Shown: positions 57,130-64,000 of the stretch, one piece after another
How positions within the stretch are numbered: position 1 is the first letter of the stretch
Layout of the letters: the number at the start of each line of letters is the position of its first letter
Assembly (NCBI RefSeq): GCF_040939455.1
Contig: NC_134113.1
Span: 12,262,501-12,326,500 of the forward strand
Reading direction: 5' to 3'
DNA: 64,000 nucleotides
DNA from: Microcebus murinus
Lineage: Eukaryota > Chordata > Mammalia > Primates > Cheirogaleidae
The notes under the pieces: model-generated
Told to the model about the DNA's origin: nothing
What the model saw: only the letters and a program-made list of their open reading frames with translations
Databases searched by the model: none
Program-made: the position numbers and the translations under genes

Positions 57130-57231
57130 TCACCTGAGGCGGTAGAGGACCTTGCGCTGCATGCGATGCTGGATCTCGCCCCGCCGCAGCATGAGCTGCA
57201 GCACCTTGTGGATGGCGTGCTCCGGGTATTT
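57130..57231 (-). CDS. MCM5: MCM5 terminal coding exon with stop codon
   Basis: The last coding exon has 33 codons plus TGA (57130-57132). It encodes [19 protein letters not shown] and then [14 protein letters not shown], which is the MCM5 C-terminus. The acceptor is ...gctccacag above 57231, in phase 0. With the other three exons this gives 166 C-terminal residues of a protein that is 734 residues in human. The final residue here is Arg (AGG) whereas I recall Lys in human; the TGA follows directly in both. No nonsense or frame change appears in any of the four exons, so the gene looks intact here. Confidence 0.96.
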   Translation of the reverse strand, partial: KYPEHAIHKVLQLMLRRGEIQHRMQRKVLYRLR

Positions 57232-57681
57232 CTGTGGAGCGCACAGCTGGATCAGGGAGCGTGCTCCCCAGGGGACCCACACAGCCCCTAACTCATGGGG
57301 AACTTTACACACTCTCCCTTGACCGTAGGATGGCTCACGCTCCCAGAGCACCTACCGTGTTTCCCCGAAAGTACGACCTACCAATAAAATAAGCCCTAGC
57401 AAGATTTCTAAGCAATTGGGCAATATAAGCCCTACCCTGAAAGTAAGACCTAGTAATGGGTGTGGCTACACTGCATATCTGCACAACCCATGCATTTCTT
57501 GGTAGAGCGGTAAAGAAGACGAGCAGCCCTTCTCATGTGCCCCATCATGACAGCTACTATCGCAGAGGTGACTGGAAAGCTGCAGGCTGCCCCACCAACA
57601 AGGTCGGCTCCCCCTGTCAGGTCCCGGCCATCCTGTGCATGCTGCAAGCTGAGGCTTTGAGGGGAAAATAACACATCCCCT

Positions 57682-58023
57682 GGCCGGGCATGGTGGCTCA
57701 CACCTGTAATCCTGGCACTCTGGGAGGCCAAGATGGGAGGATCGCTCAAGGTCAGGAGTTTGAGACCAGCAGACCAGCCTGAGCAAGAGCGAGACCCCCT
57801 CTCTACTATAAATAGAAAGAAATTAATTGGCCAACTAAAAATATATAGAAAAAATTAGCCGGGCATGGTGGCGCATGCCTGTAGTCCCAGCTACTCAGGC
57901 GGCTGAGGCAGGAGGATTGCTTGAGCCCACGAGTTTGAGGTTGCTGTGAGCTAGGCTGACGACGCCATGGCACTCTAGCGCAGGCAACAGAGTGAGACTC
58001 TGTCTCAAAAAAAAATAAAAATA
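57682..58023 (+). mobile_element. Strepsirrhine-type Alu SINE, plus (first of a tandem pair)
   Basis: A full-length two-arm Alu with lineage linker and aaaaataaaaa tail, joined directly to a second Alu. Confidence 0.95.
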
Positions 58024-58343
58024 CCTAGCACTCTGGGAGGCCGAGGCGGGTGGATTGCTCAAGGTCAGGAGTTCAAAACCAGCCTGAGCAAGAATGAGAC
58101 CCCGTCTTTACTATAAATAGAAAGTAATTAATTGGCCAACTAATATATATAGAAAAAATTAGCCGGGCATGGTGGTACATGCCTGTAGTCCCAGCTACTC
58201 AGGAGGCTAAGGCAGCAGGATCGCTTGAGCCCAGGAGTTTGAGGTTGCTGTGAGCTAGGCTGACGCCACGGCACTCACTCTAGCCTGGGCAACAAAGCGA
58301 GACTCTGTCTCAAAAAATAAATAAATAAAATAAAAATAAAAAC
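58024..58343 (+). mobile_element. Head-truncated Alu SINE, plus (second of a tandem pair)
   Basis: It starts at cctagcactctgggaggccg, lacking about 30 head bases, and ends in a taaataaaa tail. The only target duplication, ataacacatccc, is at 57668-57679 and 58344-58355, outside the pair. Confidence 0.95.
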
Positions 58344-58434
58344 ATAACACATCCCTTGAAAATAAACCCTAGGGTGTCTTCCTGAGGAAAAATAAATATA
58401 AGATCCTGTCTTATTTTAGGGGAAACACGGTACT

Positions 58435-58640
58435 GTGTACCAGGCATTAAGTCTTCACATGTTAATTCATTTTATTCCCAAAAACCCTGTGTAGCTGGTG
58501 GTAGGATTATGTTCACTTTACAGGAGAAGAAACTGAGGCACATAGAGGCTGTCACTTGCTCAAAGTCACACAGCAATTAAGTGGTAGAGCTGGGACTTAA
58601 GCCCATCTGACTCTAGAACTGAAGCTCTTGACACCCCGAA
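58435..58640 (-). repeat. MIR, near full length, minus, in MCM5 intron
   Basis: It reads gagaagaaactgaggcacat then caaagtcacacagcaattaa then gaactgaagctcttgaca. Confidence 0.9.
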
Positions 58641-59475
<835 letters not shown>

Positions 59476-59829
59476 TTAGAGAAGGGCATCTAGTGCCAGG
59501 CAGCAGGGACCTGACCAAGGAGACAGGACAAGGCAAACGTGTGGGGAAACGCTAGGGGCAGGGCGCACACCAGGCGCAAGGCAGAGGCAGGAGCTCAAAG
59601 ACCAGTTCAGGGTACCAGGGACCCAGTCAGAGTGGCAACTAGGGGCCGGGTCCTGTGGGCCCCTATAGGCCACAGCACAGATTTTGCTGGAGAAGCAGAT
59701 TTAAGATGGAGGGGACCACCAGCAACCCAGGAGGGAGAGCAGGCTGCCCTGGGGACAACGTCTGCAAGGCGCCCCGAGGAGCCCTCCGTAATCTCCCATC
59801 ACTGCTGCGGAGCGGGTCCCCCCTGCTGA

Positions 59830-60740
<911 letters not shown>

Positions 60741-60829
60741 GGAAAGGATTTATCCTGGAGAGCCGGGGCCATCATCGGCGCTCGGGGACAGTCTGCTGAA
60801 GGCTGACAGAGCAGGTAGTACTGCATATG

Positions 60830-60960
60830 GTGGGGAAAACGATGGCCCGGGGTAGGGAGACCTGCACTCCAGCCTAGAGCCTGGTGACCCCAGGCACCAG
60901 AGAAAGGCCTCTCTCAGCTTTCTCATCTCAGATGGGAGGGGCTGACTGCCCACCTGGCTT
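60830..60960 (+). repeat. MIR fragment, plus
   Basis: The resemblance is ctctcagctttctcatctca then gatgggaggggctgactgcc. Confidence 0.6.
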
Positions 60961-61449
<489 letters not shown>

Positions 61450-61633
61450 TCAGGGCAGCCTCTCCCCTCCCTGGCCACCCCCACACCAGGGAGGCACTTG
61501 CCCAGAGTAGTACAACTATGGTGGAGAGGACCAGCTCACCCCGTCATACATCTCCCTTTTTGATTGGTCATAGAACCCAATGTTTACTCCAGCACATACT
61601 AATCCGCTAAAACACAATTCCCAGCCCCCCCCC

Positions 61634-61958
61634 TTTTTTTTTTTGAGACAGAGTCTCACTTTGTTGCCCAGGCTAGAGTGAGTGCCATGGCGTCAGCCTG
61701 GCTCACAGCAACCTCAATCTCCGGGGCTCAGCGATCCTACTGCCTCAGCCTCCCGAGTAGCTGGGACTACAGGCATGCGCCACCATGCCCGGCTAATTTT
61801 TTGTATATATATTTTTTAGTTGGTCAATTAATTTATTTCTATTTTTGGTAGAGACGGGGTCTCGCTCAGGCTGGTTTCGAACTCCTGACCTTGAGCAATC
61901 CGCCCGCCTCGGCCTCCCAAAGTGCTAGGATTACAGGCGTGAGCCACCACGCCCGGCC
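61634..61958 (-). mobile_element. Strepsirrhine-type Alu SINE, minus, in MCM5 intron
   Basis: Full length with a modified linker (atatattttttagttggtca). The target duplication is ccagcccc (61621-61628, 61960-61967), followed by a C-run. Confidence 0.95.
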
Positions 61959-61974
61959 TCCAGCCCCTTTTGCA

Positions 61975-62335
61975 CCCAGGTCTATCTATTGATATGTGAC
62001 CAAATTGTGGCCAATAAATCATAAGTCCAAGCATTGTGTCGGAATTTCAGGAAGTATCCTTAAAAAGAGAACTCTTTTCCTTCCTTTCCTGCTACCTGGA
62101 CTGTGGAGGTGACGGCTGAAGTTCTGCAGCCATCCTGGACTCTGAGGGTTGGGGTGAACCTGAAAGGGCCCAGGTTCTGGGATGCTGATGGCTCTGAGGA
62201 ACCATCACACCAGTCCCGCACCACCTACCTCCAGACAGTTTTACATAAGAGAGAAATAAACTTCCAATTTCTTCAAGCTATTTATTTGGGTTTGCCATTA
62301 CATATGGCCAAATTCACTTCTAACTAATCAGTGCT
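61975..62335 (+). repeat. Ancient interspersed repeat, probably LTR class, plus
   Basis: It reads tatgtgaccaaattgtggcc, then ttcctttcctgctacctgga, then ataagagagaaataaacttc and ends cttctaactaatcagtg; a dispersed family I know but cannot name. Confidence 0.5.
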
Positions 62336-62344
62336 GGTGGCAGC

Positions 62345-62520
62345 TGGATTCAAACCAGGTAGCTGCCAGCTCTTACCTACTTCACTGTCTCTATAAATGC
62401 ACAAGAGTGAGCAGAGCTAAGAGCTATGAAAACTAAGGCCCAAAGAAAGAAAGCAATTTCCCCACAGTGGGCTAGAGGCTGGGGCTCAAGTCTCTTGACT
62501 CCCAGGCCTGGGTCCTTCCC
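62345..62520 (-). repeat. MIR-like fragment, minus
   Basis: The resemblance is gaaaactaaggcccaaagaa then gggctcaagtctcttgactc. Confidence 0.5.
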
Positions 62521-62768
62521 TCCCCTCAGGCCTCCCCGCAATGGGAGAAGCCAGACCAAATTCACGAGAGGGTTCCAGGTTTTCCCAGCCTCAAATCAAC
62601 CAAGAAACACAAACGATCGAGGAGACCACAGCTTCTGCTCCAAAAGGACTTCTGCCCAGCCCTACCAGGGGCCTGAGCCAAGTGATTAGCAACGGCCACT
62701 GTCGACGTTACACCCTGCTTTGCAGAGCGAGGCCTGTCTGCCCTGGTCCAGCCCTGCCACCTGCTCAC

Positions 62769-62897
62769 CGCACGGTGATGGGGATGCTGGAGCGGCGGTC
62801 GCTGTCCCTCTCGTGCTGACGGGCCCCGCTCCGCATGATAATGTAGCGGTTCTTCAGCTTCTCTGCAGCCTCTGCTGACAGCCGGGGGCCACATTTC
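62769..62897 (-). CDS. MCM5: MCM5 internal coding exon (most upstream exon in window), end of AAA+ region
   Basis: MCM5 is a subunit of the MCM2-7 ring which, with CDC45 and GINS, is the nuclear replicative DNA helicase. This 129-bp exon, read on the minus strand, encodes [18 protein letters not shown], then [17 protein letters not shown] and SSIPITV, which I recognise as the helical part of the MCM5 ATPase domain leading to the sensor-2 arginine. The acceptor is ...cctgcag just above 62897 and the donor is GTGAGC just below 62769. Two bases of a split codon open the exon context (G at 62897) and CG at 62769-62770 starts an Arg codon finished in the next exon. The 42 whole codons fit this phase exactly. 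The preceding exon, with the Walker B and arginine-finger parts, is not found up to 64000 and must lie further right. No frame break is seen. Confidence 0.96.
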
Positions 62898-63745
62898 CTG
62901 CAGGACAGTGGGGAGCAGTTGGTGCGAGGCTAGGAAAGACTCTCGGGGCACCCACCCCGTCCCCTGGCACTCTGCTGGCTTGCAAACATGCACCTTCCCA
63001 CCACACCACAGCTGCCTGCTCCCGTGGGCTGAGGACAACACGCGGACAAGATGCAGGTGAGCCCTGCCTGGGGTGGGGGCCACAGAGACCACAGAGGAGG
63101 AAACTGGCAGCTCTGTCAGGAACCAGGTGCAAGAAAGCCAGGTAGGTCTGCAGCGTTGAAACTGCCCCCTCCTCACTGTTGGTTTGTCACGCCAAGGGGG
63201 GTATTGCCCCCACACATGCTGCTAACAGCAGCAGCATCACAGCAGCACGGAGGCCCACTGGGTGGTGGGCTTCACAGGCGTCTCACACTTCTCCACCTCA
63301 ACACATCTGGGGATGACACCCACAAGAGGCTCAGTAGTGACTGCATTCCAGGGACCAGGGAACACGTTAGACTCCTGGGAGGGTGGGCACAGGGAGGTCT
63401 GATCAGCATCTCCTCCCTTCCTATCCCCTCCACCCCTGGCTGACTGACAACCACCAATTTTGGGACAGGCCTAGATCACCCATCCTAATGATGAGACTGA
63501 GGCCTGGAGGGAGGGTGGGAGGGAGCTCCCCAAGGCTACCTGGGGACTTAGTGTAAAGGTGGACTACAATCCAGGGCTCCCTGACTCACACCTGTGGGCC
63601 AGAGCTCAGAACCTGAGAAGACCCAGGGACTGCCCACTCACCCTGGGAGAGGTGTTGAATTAGCAAACCGCTCGCCTACAGTGCTTCAGCCCCTCATCAG
63701 GACAAAGAGCCCTCAACCTTCGGGTTTTAGCCCCTTCAATAGACA
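62898..63745. other. MCM5 intron sequence
   Basis: No further MCM5 exon is seen. A MIR-like minus fragment lies at about 63465-63590 (atgatgagactgaggcctgg). Confidence 0.5.
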
Positions 63746-64000
63746 GGCTGGGCATGGTGGCTCATATCTGTAATTCCAGCACTTTGAGGGGATCGCTTGA
63801 GGCCAGGAGTTTAAGACCAGCCCGAACAACATAGCAAGACCCCATTCTCAAAAAAAAAAAAAAAAAAAGAAAATTAGCTGGGTGTGGTGGTGCACGACTG
63901 TCACGCCACCTACTTGGGCAGCAGAGGCGGGAGGATTGCTTAAGTCTGGGAGTTCAAGGTTGCAGTGAGCGATGATGTAACCACTGTACTCTGGCCTGGG
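63746..64000 (+). mobile_element. AluJ-like SINE, plus, cut by the window end
   Basis: A left-arm head (ggctgggcatggtggctcat), a middle A-run and most of the right arm are visible. Confidence 0.9.

Larger units (their letters stand above)
57355..58430 (-). mobile_element. TA-flanked inverted-repeat DNA transposon, copy 2, in the last MCM5 intron
   Basis: It has the same ends as the copy at 29910-30316 (ccgtgtttccccgaaa ... ggggaaacacgg) with intact TA on both sides (57353-57354, 58431-58432). The core 57440-57660 is the reverse complement of the copy-1 core with scattered differences. About 665 bases of tandem Alu sequence were inserted later, so the original length was close to 400 bases, as in copy 1. 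The 67-codon frame seen in copy 1 is also open here on the minus strand. Confidence 0.88.

Noticed and set aside
62898..64000. Search for a further upstream MCM5 exon
   Set aside because: No sequence matching the preceding MCM5 residues or a phase-compatible donor was found before the window end.

Overview
This is a nuclear genomic window from a primate, most probably a lemur or other strepsirrhine. The evidence is about ten Alu SINEs, most of them carrying the strepsirrhine-type inter-arm segment (the ttagttggccaattaatttctttctatttatag block, seen on both strands) and the 'gttgctgtgagctaggctgacgccacggcactc' right arm. These sit on a background of old MIR, L2, MaLR and hAT-Charlie relics typical of placental mammals. 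Introns, GT-AG splice sites and a poly(A) signal confirm a eukaryotic gene.

The only protein-coding gene I can support is the 3' end of MCM5, a subunit of the MCM2-7 replicative helicase. It lies on the minus strand at the right edge (about 56890-62897). Four coding exons join in frame (phases checked by codon count) and give the last 166 residues: the end of the AAA+ region with the sensor-2 arginine, then the winged-helix C-terminus. The 3'UTR ends at an AATAAA at 56909-56914. The upstream exons lie beyond 64000.

Everything left of about 56.9 kb looks like the intergenic region downstream of MCM5. From left to right it holds the 3' end of an endogenous retrovirus with its LTR (1-553); a GC- and CpG-rich stretch full of MIR and L2 fragments with three CpG-island-like blocks; several minisatellites (5.9, 8.2 and 44.6 kb); a broken 5' piece of a KARS1 (lysyl-tRNA synthetase) retrocopy inside a target-site-duplicated insertion (20.1-21.1 kb); two large TGGA-type arrays (25.3 and 41.5 kb) with higher-order duplications; a TA-flanked inverted-repeat DNA transposon (29.9 kb) whose sister copy lies in the last MCM5 intron (57.4 kb); and a small non-repetitive element with two perfect RFX-type X-box palindromes (34.96-35.06 kb). 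At about 40.9 kb the CpG content falls abruptly and stays low over the next few kilobases.

I see no bacterial, phage or CRISPR-type system. The best candidates for something not yet described are the paired RFX palindromes, the two-copy TA-flanked transposon with a shared internal core, and the chimeric KARS1-derived insertion. Repeat family names are from memory of consensus sequences; no database was searched.
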